64,000 nt of DNA from JBCAXA01 sp038534295 (GTDB lineage Bacteria > Pseudomonadota > Gammaproteobacteria > Steroidobacterales > Woeseiaceae). The notes under the pieces were generated by a model. It was not told the DNA's origin and made no database searches. It was given only the letters and a program-made list of their open reading frames with translations. Shown here piece by piece: positions 41,724-50,259 of the stretch (positions within the stretch are counted from its first letter, which is position 1; each line of letters starts with the position of its first letter). The stretch lies in NCBI GenBank assembly GCA_038534295.1, contig JBCAXA010000001.1:372001-436000 (forward strand). Direction: 5' to 3'. The translations under genes were made by a program, and so were the position numbers.

Positions 41724-42078
41724 ACGTGGCATCGGCGAAGCGTTCGGCGACAATGCGCCGATGGACGCGTTCGATCAGCTCAGAACGCAACTGACGCGTT
41801 AGTTTGACGGCATCGCGCACGTCTTCACGCATCGCTGCTAATTCACGGGCGCGCTGCTCGTACGCGTTGCGAAACTCGCTCAAGGACTCCTCGCGCCGCG
41901 CAACGTCCTCTCTGGCGCGATCGAGAGCCCGGCGCAGCCAGCGCACCGATTGATCGGGTGCGAGGCGCTGCGAGACGTCGCTGACGAGGGTGTAGCGGCG
42001 CACGATTAGGCTGCCGGCCAGGCGGGTCGCAAGGACTCCGAACACGAGGCCGGCCGTAACGCTTGCTGGGTCCAGCAT
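41650..42078 (-). CDS. membrane-anchored coiled-coil protein of unknown function
   Basis: A 142-residue protein with one N-terminal hydrophobic segment (VTAGLVFGVLATRLAGSLIV) and a long helical region with heptad character (DRAREDVARREESLSEFRNA, ELAAMREDVRDAVKL), ending in a Pro-rich tail. No family recognised. Its coding end overlaps the Lrp gene's coding end by 74 bases in antisense. Such an overlap is unusual; the true gene could end earlier if a frameshift existed, but the frame is open. Confidence 0.55.
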   Translation of the reverse strand: MLDPASVTAGLVFGVLATRLAGSLIVRRYTLVSDVSQRLAPDQSVRWLRRALDRAREDVARREESLSEFRNAYEQRARELAAMREDVRDAVKLTRQLRSELIERVHRRIVAERFADATFSELAPVPATDPLPSPAQSATTRP

Positions 42079-42170
42079 AGGTCGACTCCGGCATTGACAC
42101 CTAGACCCAAGTGTAGGGTCGATTCGCGACCGAGCCCCTGGCCTGGTTCACATAACGGCCGATAAATGCC

Positions 42171-43148
42171 CTACAAGGGCGTCACCACCTGGTCGATCGC
42201 GCCAAAAATCGACCGCCCGTCAGATCCCAACATGTCGATTCGCACGCGGTCGCCAAACTTCAGGAACGGCGTCTGTGGCTTGCCGTGTTCGATCGTCTCC
42301 AGCATGCGGATTTCGGCGAGGCAACTCGAGCCACGACTCCGATCGTAATTAGAGATGGTGCCCGAACCGATGACGGCACCGGCGCCAAGCCGTCGGGTCT
42401 TGGTCACGTGCTCAATCAGCTGTTCGAAATTGAACGTCATGTCGACTCCGCAGTTCGGCGAGCCGATGTGATTGCCATTGAGCTCGGTCGTCAGTGGCAG
42501 GCGTATCGTTCCGCCGCTGTAGGCATCGCCCAACTCGTCGGGAGTCACGGCGACCGGCGAAAACGCCGTTGCGGGCTTGGACTGATAAAAGCCGAAGCCC
42601 TTGGCGAGCTCGCCCGGAATCAGATGACGCAGCGAGACGTCGTTGACGAGCATCAGCAGCTTGATGTGCTGGCTCGCCGCGTCGGCCGCTGTCTGCATCG
42701 GGACATCGTCCGTGATCACCGCGATCTCGCTTTCCATGTCGATACCGTAGTCTTCGCTCGGCACAACAATCGGATCGCGCGGCCCGACGAAATCGTCCGA
42801 TCCACCCTGATACACGAGCGGGTCGTGCCAGAAGGACTCGGGCATGGCCGCACCGCGCGCCTTGCGAACCAATTCAACGTGATTCACGTAAGCGCTGCCG
42901 TCAACCCAGTGGTACGCCCGCGGCAGTGGTGCGGCCAGGGCGGTTTCATCGAGCGCAAAGACGTGGTCAGCCAGCCCGGACTCGAGCGCCTCGGAACGCT
43001 CGCGCAGCTGCGGCTCCACCGTCGCCCAGCTATCTAATGCCGCCTGCATGGTCGGTACGATGTCGGCGGCACTGGCGGCCTTGCTGAGGTCGCGGCTGAC
43101 GACGATCAGCTCCCCGTCGCGACCGGATTTCTTGCTGGCTAATTTCAT
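42171..43148 (-). CDS. fumarylacetoacetate hydrolase family protein
   Basis: A 325-residue FAH-fold hydrolase. The metal-binding residues are visible in DYGIDMESEIAVITDDV (two acids), and LMLVNDVSLRHLIPGELAKG; the C-terminal SGTISNYDRSRGSSCLAEI is conserved for this branch. Cleaves fumarylacetoacetate or an analogue at the end of tyrosine catabolism, consistent with hppD and tyrB nearby. The ATG at 43148 is chosen, with GCGGAG six bases upstream; the extension to 43337 has no matching sequence. Homogentisate dioxygenase is not found in the window. Confidence 0.9.
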   Translation of the reverse strand: MKLASKKSGRDGELIVVSRDLSKAASAADIVPTMQAALDSWATVEPQLRERSEALESGLADHVFALDETALAAPLPRAYHWVDGSAYVNHVELVRKARGAAMPESFWHDPLVYQGGSDDFVGPRDPIVVPSEDYGIDMESEIAVITDDVPMQTAADAASQHIKLLMLVNDVSLRHLIPGELAKGFGFYQSKPATAFSPVAVTPDELGDAYSGGTIRLPLTTELNGNHIGSPNCGVDMTFNFEQLIEHVTKTRRLGAGAVIGSGTISNYDRSRGSSCLAEIRMLETIEHGKPQTPFLKFGDRVRIDMLGSDGRSIFGAIDQVVTPL

Positions 43149-43351
43149 GGTTTGCTCCGCGTTGGCCGCGTCCGGCCGGAATGCGGGCAGTAATGTCACA
43201 CGCAATTTCGACGTTCGCAAGCCGCCTTGCACAGCGCGACATGGCGTAGCACCATCATTCTGCGTGCCGGCCGACGGTCGCACGGACGAGCCCGACGAGA
43301 ACAGTCCTGAGCGCCACAACCCCACCGACTCGCGCAATTTCGCCCGGCCTG

Positions 43352-44518
43352 TTGGCGATCTTGCTGGCCGCCATGGTCGGGCTGAATGCGCTCGCTATGG
43401 ATGCCTACCTGCCAGCCATTGCCGAAATGGCGCTGGAGCTCGCCGTACCGGTGCAGATCATCGAGCACTCGGTGCCAATGTACATGCTCGGATACACGCT
43501 AGGCCTATTAGGCGCCGCGCCGTTTTCGGATCGCTTGGGCCGCAAGCCGATCTGCACGACAGGCGTGGTGTTGTACATGCTGTGCAGCTTGGGGGCCGCG
43601 CTCGTGCAAAGCGCGGCGTTGCTCGGTGCCCTGCGCGTTCTACAAGGCATCGGCGCCGGCATTTGCCTCGTCAACGTCGGCGCTATCGTTCGCGACCTTT
43701 ACGACGAACACGACAGTGCCCGACAGCTTTCGCGCATTACATTGCTGCTGATGGCATTACCGCTCGTCGCGCCCTTCGGCGGCGCGTTCGTGTTGAACAT
43801 CGCATCGTGGCGCTGGATTTTTGTTGCGCTCGCGTTCTATGGCTTTGTCGTATTGCTGGCAATCTGGCAATTTCTCCCGGAAACCGGGCGCCGACGGGGT
43901 CGCACGTCGCCGGATCAAGGGCCGCTCTCATTTCTCATTAGCCACGTGCTCTCGGTACTCGCGCATCGCCGCGCAACGTTCTTTGCGCTGACGGCCGCGC
44001 TGTCGGTCGCCAACTTGTTTTTGTTCTTGAGCGATGCGGCGTTCGTGTATCTGAAGCACTTCGGCGTTTCGACGACGCGTTTCCCGGTGTACTTCGGCGC
44101 CAACGTCGTGCTGATGGCGGCGATGCATTTTCTGAATCTGCGGCTGCTGAAGAGTTTCAAGCCGCGCGCCATCATGCCGGTCGGACTGTGGCTGACGCTG
44201 ACCGCCGCCGTGTGGGCCTGCGTATACAGCGTTGCCTTCGAGCCGACCCTGGGCGTGACGGTTTTGAACACGGCGCTGGTCATGGCCATGCAAACCCTGG
44301 TGGTCAATAACGCGCAGGCAGCCTACATGTCGCGCTTCGATGAAAACGCAGGCATGGCCAACGCGCTCATCGGTGGGCTGATTTTCGCAGTTGGCGCCGG
44401 TGCCGGCTTGGTCTTGGGCGCGCTGCACAACAACCACCCGTCCGCGCTGACGACGGCATGGGTGGTGGTCAGTGTGCTTGCGCTCGTCTGCGCACGTATT
44501 GCGCTGCGCGAACGTTAA
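43352..44518 (+). CDS. Bcr/CflA-family drug exporter
   Basis: A 388-residue MFS transporter of the Bcr/CflA group, about twelve helices. Distinct marks are the first helix ending in MDAYLPAIAEMALEL, and SDRLGRKPICTTGVVLYM in the loop 2-3 motif, followed by RVLQGIGAGICLVN in helix 4. The nearest permitted start is TTG at 43352, with the membrane helix beginning almost immediately; there is no ATG or GTG in frame for at least 80 bases upstream. It converges with arsI with a six-base gap. Confidence 0.85.
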   Translation: MAILLAAMVGLNALAMDAYLPAIAEMALELAVPVQIIEHSVPMYMLGYTLGLLGAAPFSDRLGRKPICTTGVVLYMLCSLGAALVQSAALLGALRVLQGIGAGICLVNVGAIVRDLYDEHDSARQLSRITLLLMALPLVAPFGGAFVLNIASWRWIFVALAFYGFVVLLAIWQFLPETGRRRGRTSPDQGPLSFLISHVLSVLAHRRATFFALTAALSVANLFLFLSDAAFVYLKHFGVSTTRFPVYFGANVVLMAAMHFLNLRLLKSFKPRAIMPVGLWLTLTAAVWACVYSVAFEPTLGVTVLNTALVMAMQTLVVNNAQAAYMSRFDENAGMANALIGGLIFAVGAGAGLVLGALHNNHPSALTTAWVVVSVLALVCARIALRER

Positions 44519-44524
44519 AGCGAA

Positions 44525-44905
44525 CTAACCGTCGCGCTCGGGTAACTCGTCAGCCGTGACTCGATACCACTCCCACGCGACGCCATCCGGCGCGGTACTC
44601 CAGATCTTGGCCTGTCGCGAGTGGCAACACTCCGTTTCGTGGGCGGGGCCGGCCGCAATACCCGCGCGTGTCAGACGCCCGGCAGCCGCGTCGAGCGTCG
44701 CCTGCTGCTCGACCTCGACGCCGAGGTGGTTGATTCGCTCATCGGCCGCGGCATTTTCGAACAGCACCAATTTCAGCGGCGGATTGTCGATCTGGAAGTT
44801 GGCGTAACCGACCTTGCGCTTATGCGGTGACACCCCGAACAAGCGGCTGTAGTAGTCCACGGACGCGTCGAGGTCGGGCACGTTCAAAGCGAGTTGGAGG
44901 CGCAT
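44525..44905 (-). CDS. arsI: ArsI/CadI-type organoarsenical C-As lyase
   Basis: A 126-residue vicinal-oxygen-chelate protein. Characterised ArsI enzymes use Fe(II) and O2 to break the carbon-arsenic bond of trivalent organoarsenicals. The metal ligands can be read as Q4 (RLQLAL), the histidine in INHLGVEV and the glutamate in WEWYRV, and the substrate-binding vicinal cysteines as ETECCHSRQAKIW. ATG 44905 is used: AGGAG lies seven bases upstream, and the longer frame is antisense to arsR. It is divergent from arsR and shares a palindromic region with it. Confidence 0.87.
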   Translation of the reverse strand: MRLQLALNVPDLDASVDYYSRLFGVSPHKRKVGYANFQIDNPPLKLVLFENAAADERINHLGVEVEQQATLDAAAGRLTRAGIAAGPAHETECCHSRQAKIWSTAPDGVAWEWYRVTADELPERDG

Positions 44906-44919
44906 TGCAGAGCTCCTTA

Positions 44920-44973
44920 TATTGATACACATCGATATAATGCTGTACAGTAATATATCGATAATCATCAATA
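44920..44973. promoter_or_regulatory. 20-bp inverted repeat: candidate ArsR operator pair between arsI and arsR
   Basis: TATTGATACACATCGATATA (44920-44939) and TATATCGATAATCATCAATA (44954-44973) pair at 16 of 20 positions across a 14-base spacer. The right arm ends seven bases before the arsR start and covers its ribosome site; the left arm ends 15 bases before the arsI start. Each arm holds ATCGATAT and a TTGAT/ATCAA half, as in ArsR-family sites. Binding is inferred. Confidence 0.6.
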
Positions 44974-44980
44974 CAAGCCT

Positions 44981-45322
44981 ATGTCGCCCGAAAACGCCCG
45001 ACGCCCCGCGAATTGCTGCGTGCCAAAACCGGTTCGAGCTTTGGCGGCGGACGTCGCCGCAGTCGCAACGCAGATTGCCAAATCGCTGAGCGACCCTAAC
45101 CGGCTGCAAATCGTGCATTTGCTGGCCGGGCAGACGCTGCCGGTCTGCGCGTGCGACATCGTTGAATGGCTCGACGTCAGTCAGCCAACCGTGTCACACC
45201 ACCTGAAAACGCTCGCGGACGCGGGCGTCGTCGATGTTGGCCGTATTGGAACGTGGCGCTTTTATCGGCTCAAAGACAGCGCGCGAGCGTTGCTGCAGAC
45301 GCTGCTGGCCGGCGCCCGCTAG
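44981..45322 (+). CDS. arsR: ArsR-family arsenic-responsive repressor
   Basis: A 113-residue winged-helix metalloregulator. The recognition helix is SQPTVSHHLKTLADAGVV, and the family SDPNRLQIVHLL is present. Cysteines C12-C13 (NCCVPKP) plus C56 and C58 in the DNA-binding region (LPVCACDIVEWL) match the C15/C16/C55 type of As(III) site described for Corynebacterium ArsR rather than the CVCDLC type. Divergent from arsI, with which it forms a two-gene unit; no arsB, acr3 or arsC is close by. Confidence 0.9.
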   Translation: MSPENARRPANCCVPKPVRALAADVAAVATQIAKSLSDPNRLQIVHLLAGQTLPVCACDIVEWLDVSQPTVSHHLKTLADAGVVDVGRIGTWRFYRLKDSARALLQTLLAGAR

Positions 45323-45343
45323 GCGGCCGCCGCCAGCGTTGCG

Positions 45344-48300
45344 CTATTGCGCGGCCTCTTCGAGACGGTCCAATTCACGACCGATTTCACCGGGCGCGCC
45401 GGTCAGGTTGCCGACGAAACTGTAGAGCACCGGTACGACGAACAGCGTCAGTAACGTTGCGAGCAGCACACCCCAGAAAATGACGACGCCCAGCGAATGC
45501 AGTCCCTCGGAACCGGGCCCGGTCGAGAGCATCAGAGGCACGGAGCCCATGACCGTGGAGGCCGTCGTCATCGTGACCGGCCGAAAACGCATCGTCGATG
45601 CGCGAACGATGCCGTCCATGAGCTCCACGCCGGCGTCCCGGATCTGATTGATGAACTCAACAATCAGGATGCCGTTTTTGGTCGCGATGCCGATCAGCAT
45701 GAGCAGCCCAATCTGGCTGTAGATATTGAGCGTCGTATCGGTGATGGCGAGGCCGAGAAATCCGCCGGCCAGCGCCAAAGGCACAGTGCACATGATCACC
45801 AGCGGCTGAACGAAACTCTCGAACTGAGCGGCCAAGACCAAATAGACGATGGTCAGCGCAAGCACAAACGTGAACAGCAACGAGTTACCGGCATCGATGT
45901 ATTCGCGCGATTCGCCCTTGTAGCTGATCTGCGCGGTCGCCGGCAGCTCTTCGTCGGCAATGCTGCGCATGTAGTCGAGCGCCTCGCCCAGCGAGTAACC
46001 TGGATTGAGATCCGCAGTAATCGTGACAGCGCGTAGCCGGTTGTACCGATTTAGCGAGGCCGGCTCAGCGAGCTCGCTCAGGCTCACCAAGTTGGACAGC
46101 GGGATCAGCTCGGCAGACGTCGACGATCGCACGTAGACATGCGTCAGATCCGCCACCGAGCGACGTTGCCGCGCATCGGCCTGAATGACGACGTCATACT
46201 CCTCGCCGTCGCGCTGGAAACGCGTCGACGTCTGATCGCTCATCAATAGCTGCAGCTCACGGCCAATCGCTTCGACCGGCACGCCCAGCGCAGCCGCTCG
46301 ATCCGAATCGACGTCGATGATCATCTGCGGCTGCGTCTCGATCAGATCGGCGTCGAGGCGGTTGAGCCCAGGGTTTTCGCTGGCCCGCGCGATGATGCGA
46401 TCACGCCAGTCCGCAAGCTCCGCGTAGCTCGTGCCGCCAAGCACAAACTCGACCGGCCGACCGCCGCCGCCGATGGGCGATCGACTGAACGTAAATACCC
46501 GCAAGTCTTCGATCTGCGACCACGCGCGATTCAACTCAGCGACCGCTTCGGCGGTCGTGATGTCGCGCTCGTCCCACGGTGCAAGCGTCATCGACACGAC
46601 GCCGGAGTTGGCCGACTCGCCGCCGCCCCAGCCGGGTATCGCGATGAGCGCACGCTCCAGCGAGCCTTGCTCGACCAACGAAAGCGCCGGCTCCTCCAAC
46701 TCGGTCAGACTCTCCAGCATGAAGTCGACGCTGGCGCCCTCCGGACCGCGGAAGCGGCCCAGCAACGACCCGCGATCCTCATCGGGCACGTACTCGCGGT
46801 CCACCGAGCCGAGCAAGAACCACGCGCTGCTGGCAGTCGCCAGCGCGACGGCGACCCAGACAAAGCGATAGCGAAGCGACACAGCCAACAGAAGCGAGTA
46901 GTGCTCGGACAGTCCCTCGATAAACCGTACGACCGCGTTTTGCTGTCGCAGCTCATCGCCGTGGCCGCGCAGCAGCTTGGATGCGAGCATCGGCACGACG
47001 CTCAGCGCGAGCACGCTGGACAGAACAAGCGCGGCACACAACGTAACAGCGAGCTCGCCGAATATTCGACCGACGTTGTCCGTAAGAAATGCGATCGGCG
47101 CGAACACCGCGACGAGTACTGCGGTGGTTGCGATAACGGCGAAGACCACCTGCGACGCACCGCGTTTGGCGGCCAGTAGCGCCGGTTCGCCCTTCTGAAT
47201 GCGGCGATAGACGTTTTCCAGTACGACGATCGCGTCGTCGACGACCAGCCCGATACAAAGAACCAGCGCCAGCAGCGTGATCAGATTGATGCTGAACCCA
47301 GCGAGCGCTATCGCCGCAAATGTCGCAATCAAGCAGATCGGTATCGTAACGACCGGCACAACGGTCGCGCGCCATTGCGTGAGAAACAGAAAGATGACGC
47401 CCGCCACCAGCAAGGTCGTCAACAGAATCGTTTGATAAACCGTATTGACGGCCGCACGAATAAAGACTGAGTCATCGGACGATTTAACCAATCGCAGACC
47501 GTCCGATGCCTGATTGAGCGCGCTGATCGTCGCATTGACGCCATCGAGCACGTCAACGGTGTTGGCCGTCGATTGCTTGAAGACGCCGAGCGCCGCGGCT
47601 TGTTCGCCGTTGGCGCGAAAAACCCGTCGCGGATTGCGTGGCCCGAGTTCGATACGCGCCACTTCGCCAAGACGAATCAGATGATTGTTGTCGCCTTCGC
47701 CGATGACCAGCTGACGAAAATCGTCCGGCGTTTCGTAGCCTCTCGCCACGCGGACGGGAAACTCACGGTCCGACGACTCGAGCATGCCGGCCGGCGACTC
47801 AATGTTCTCGCGTCGCAAGGCTGCGTCAATGTCGCCGACCGTAAGGCCGCGGGCCGCGAGCGCGACGCGGTCGACCCAAATCCGCATGGACGGGCGGCCG
47901 GGCCCGTAGACCTCCACCGACGATACGCCCGGAATCGAGCTGAATCGCTCGGCGATGTAGCGCTCGGCGTAGTCGACGAGCTCCATACTGTTGCGCGTCG
48001 CGTCGAACAGGCTGACGTAAACGACCGGCCGTGCATCGCTGTCTTGTTTTTGCACGCGAGCGGGTTCGACACCGTCCGGCAGTTCATCGATGACCCGACC
48101 AACACGATCACGTATGTCGTTGGACGCCTCGTCGATATTGCGTGCCAACGTAAACTCGACGTTGACCCGTGACGACCCGTTGCGGCTCGACGACGTGATC
48201 GAGCGAATGCCTTCGACGCCGCTAACGGCGCCTTCAATGATCTCAGTCACCTGAGTATCGACAATGGCTGAGGCGGCACCGGGATAGTCGACCCGAACCG

Positions 48301-48436
48301 AGACGATTGGCGAACTAACGTCGGGATATTCGCGTACCGACAGCTCGCGCAGGGAGATGATCCCGGCGACAATTAAGAGGACAGCGAAAACGGTCGCCAG
48401 CACGGGGCGCCGCACGCTGAGTTCGGCGAGCCACAT
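45344..48436 (-). CDS. RND-family efflux permease (HAE1 type)
   Basis: A 1030-residue inner-membrane RND transporter, the usual size of AcrB-type drug pumps. Twelve helices are expected; the proton relay in the fourth helix is GLVVDDAIVVLENVYRR, and the N-terminal VRRPVLATVFAVLLIVAG and SVREYPDVSSPIVSV are characteristic, as is the FVQPLVIMCTVPLALAGGFL near the C-terminus. Exports hydrophobic drugs or similar, driven by protons. It follows the membrane-fusion partner by three bases (48437-48439), so they form one operon. No TolC-type gene is adjacent. Confidence 0.95.
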   Translation of the reverse strand: MWLAELSVRRPVLATVFAVLLIVAGIISLRELSVREYPDVSSPIVSVRVDYPGAASAIVDTQVTEIIEGAVSGVEGIRSITSSSRNGSSRVNVEFTLARNIDEASNDIRDRVGRVIDELPDGVEPARVQKQDSDARPVVYVSLFDATRNSMELVDYAERYIAERFSSIPGVSSVEVYGPGRPSMRIWVDRVALAARGLTVGDIDAALRRENIESPAGMLESSDREFPVRVARGYETPDDFRQLVIGEGDNNHLIRLGEVARIELGPRNPRRVFRANGEQAAALGVFKQSTANTVDVLDGVNATISALNQASDGLRLVKSSDDSVFIRAAVNTVYQTILLTTLLVAGVIFLFLTQWRATVVPVVTIPICLIATFAAIALAGFSINLITLLALVLCIGLVVDDAIVVLENVYRRIQKGEPALLAAKRGASQVVFAVIATTAVLVAVFAPIAFLTDNVGRIFGELAVTLCAALVLSSVLALSVVPMLASKLLRGHGDELRQQNAVVRFIEGLSEHYSLLLAVSLRYRFVWVAVALATASSAWFLLGSVDREYVPDEDRGSLLGRFRGPEGASVDFMLESLTELEEPALSLVEQGSLERALIAIPGWGGGESANSGVVSMTLAPWDERDITTAEAVAELNRAWSQIEDLRVFTFSRSPIGGGGRPVEFVLGGTSYAELADWRDRIIARASENPGLNRLDADLIETQPQMIIDVDSDRAAALGVPVEAIGRELQLLMSDQTSTRFQRDGEEYDVVIQADARQRRSVADLTHVYVRSSTSAELIPLSNLVSLSELAEPASLNRYNRLRAVTITADLNPGYSLGEALDYMRSIADEELPATAQISYKGESREYIDAGNSLLFTFVLALTIVYLVLAAQFESFVQPLVIMCTVPLALAGGFLGLAITDTTLNIYSQIGLLMLIGIATKNGILIVEFINQIRDAGVELMDGIVRASTMRFRPVTMTTASTVMGSVPLMLSTGPGSEGLHSLGVVIFWGVLLATLLTLFVVPVLYSFVGNLTGAPGEIGRELDRLEEAAQ

Positions 48437-48439
48437 CGC

Positions 48440-49525
48440 TTAGCTGTCCTTGCCGGGAGTGGCTGGCGGCGCTACGGCGGCCTGGACTGCGACACTGGAG
48501 CCATCGCGAAGCTTAACGACGCCGCTCACGACCACACGCTCACCAATCTTGAGTCCGGCAAGAATCTCGACGTGATCGGCAGATCGGCTGCCAAGTTTGA
48601 CCTCGCGTCGCTCGGCAATGTCTTCGGCGGTGGCAACGAACACATACGCACGGACCGACTCTTGCACGACCGCTCGTGCTGGCACGCGAATGCCGAGACG
48701 CTCGTTGACGATGACGTTGACCGTTAGCAGCATGCCGGGACGCAGCAAGCCGTCGTCGTTCGGCAAGACCGCGCGGACTTGGGCCGATCGGGTTACCGGA
48801 TCGATGCGCGAGCCGATCGACTCGACCCGCCCACGAAACGTCTGATCACGAAACGCGACGGACTGCGCTTGCAGCGCGTCGCCCAGGCTGATCGATCCCA
48901 ACACCGCTTCCGGCACCGTGAAATCGACTTTGATCCGCGAAATGTCATCGAGCGTCGTGATGGTCGTTCCCGGCGTGACGAGCGTGCCGACACTGACGTC
49001 GCGGAAACCGAGCACGCCGTCGAACGGCGCGGTGATCAAGCGATCGCCGACGCGCGCACGAACCGTTGCAAGCCGTGCCTCGGCGCCTTCGAGAACGGCG
49101 CGCGCATCGTCGACTTCCGACGTTGAAACCAGCGAACGTTTTCCTAGGTCTTCGAGTCGAATGAGTTTGCGCCGGGCATCGGCGACCGCAACTTCGGCTT
49201 CGCGCAACTGGGAGCCTTCCTCGGCGCTGGTCAGCTCGACGAGCACATCACCAGCAGCAACGTACTGGCCGTCCTCGAACGCCACCGACCGAACCGTTTC
49301 CGTCACGTTTGCGGTCAGAGTCACGGACTCATTCGCCACCGCCGTGCCGAGCGCTTCGACCGTTTCCGACAGTTTCTCCTGGGCAACCGTGACCACCCGC
49401 ACCGGCACGGCGCGATTGAAGCTGGGTCGGCCATTTGCCGCAGCTTCCTCCCGATCGGCAAGGACAAACCAGTAGACGCCGCCGCCTAGAGCGGCAACAG
49501 CAAGCAACGCAACAAAAATACGCAC
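48440..49525 (-). CDS. RND efflux periplasmic adaptor (membrane fusion protein)
   Basis: A 361-residue periplasmic adaptor that links the RND permease to the outer-membrane channel. Visible are a membrane anchor (IFVALLAVAALGGGVYWFVLA), the lipoyl half motif FEDGQYVAAGDVLVELTS, a coiled-coil hairpin region and the second lipoyl half VGDRLITAPFDGVLGFRDV, followed by the beta-barrel region with DALQAQSVAFRDQTF. Begins the two-gene operon with the permease gene. The 77-base upstream gap has two GTCAAC repeats but no confident promoter call. Confidence 0.93.
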   Translation of the reverse strand: MRIFVALLAVAALGGGVYWFVLADREEAAANGRPSFNRAVPVRVVTVAQEKLSETVEALGTAVANESVTLTANVTETVRSVAFEDGQYVAAGDVLVELTSAEEGSQLREAEVAVADARRKLIRLEDLGKRSLVSTSEVDDARAVLEGAEARLATVRARVGDRLITAPFDGVLGFRDVSVGTLVTPGTTITTLDDISRIKVDFTVPEAVLGSISLGDALQAQSVAFRDQTFRGRVESIGSRIDPVTRSAQVRAVLPNDDGLLRPGMLLTVNVIVNERLGIRVPARAVVQESVRAYVFVATAEDIAERREVKLGSRSADHVEILAGLKIGERVVVSGVVKLRDGSSVAVQAAVAPPATPGKDS

Positions 49526-49602
49526 GGGCCCGACTCCGTGGGCAGAAAGGCGTAGTTTACGTCAACATTGTGTCAACGCGTTGTGAAGGAGCGCATTGGT
49601 CG

Positions 49603-50259
49603 CTAACTGGTCAGTCGCTGACTGTGAATTTCGCTGAATTTAGCGGGTTGATCCAGCCGATAGAAATGCCGCAGCTCACGCACGGCCTGGTCGTGACTGT
49701 CGGCGCCAAACAAACCCAGCTCAGCGCAGAAATAGCTCGCGTAGCGTGACGCCGTCGAGTACCGCTCGGCCTCTTCCGCACTGAGATTAGTCGCGAGCGC
49801 CGTATCGACAAACAGCCGCCGCCAGAGTCCCTCGCGCACGTCGCGATGGCCTTGGGCCCGCGCCAACCACCACGTCGCAACGAATTTGTCGATCTCCGCC
49901 TGCAGTTCCAGCTCCAGTAACGAGACCGCCGAATCGCGGTGCAGGCGGTGGACGAGATAGCTGAAGTGACTCACACCCTCGATGGCGAGCCATAGATCGG
50001 CGAGCACGTCATCCGTTAGCGCTTGCAGCGGATCATCGTCCGTGAGACGGGTCAAAACGTCGCCGGCTAGATAGACCGCTAGATCGACACCGTCGGCCGA
50101 TTCGCGCAGCAAGACACTCTCGTCTGGCCGCCGATCGTCGGCCGCCAGATGCTGCTGGCGCTCCGCGGCATCGATCAGAAAATCGCGTACGTCCGGACCC
50201 GCATCGAGCGCGTAAATCGCCTCGAGCTGATTCTGCAGACTGCGCAGCACGTCGGTCAT
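49603..50259 (-). CDS. conserved unknown cytoplasmic protein
   Basis: A 218-residue, mainly helical soluble protein with no export signal. The core reads LADLWLAIEGVSHFSYLVHRLHRD followed by ELQAEIDKFVATWWLA, then YFCAELGLFGADSHD; I recognise no named family. It overlaps the upstream gene by one base (TAATG) and is thus almost certainly co-translated with it. The ATG at 50259 is chosen over the longer frame. Confidence 0.65.
   Translation of the reverse strand: MTDVLRSLQNQLEAIYALDAGPDVRDFLIDAAERQQHLAADDRRPDESVLLRESADGVDLAVYLAGDVLTRLTDDDPLQALTDDVLADLWLAIEGVSHFSYLVHRLHRDSAVSLLELELQAEIDKFVATWWLARAQGHRDVREGLWRRLFVDTALATNLSAEEAERYSTASRYASYFCAELGLFGADSHDQAVRELRHFYRLDQPAKFSEIHSQRLTS

Noticed and set aside
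42285..43037. Plus-strand ORF of 250 codons over the FAH-family gene
   Set aside because: Antisense shadow; no motif, and the FAH gene has metal-site residues and a good ribosome site.
49526..49602. TTGACA-like hexamer upstream of the RND adaptor gene
   Set aside because: No -10 hexamer at 16-18 bases; the spacing to the nearest TAAACT is 11.
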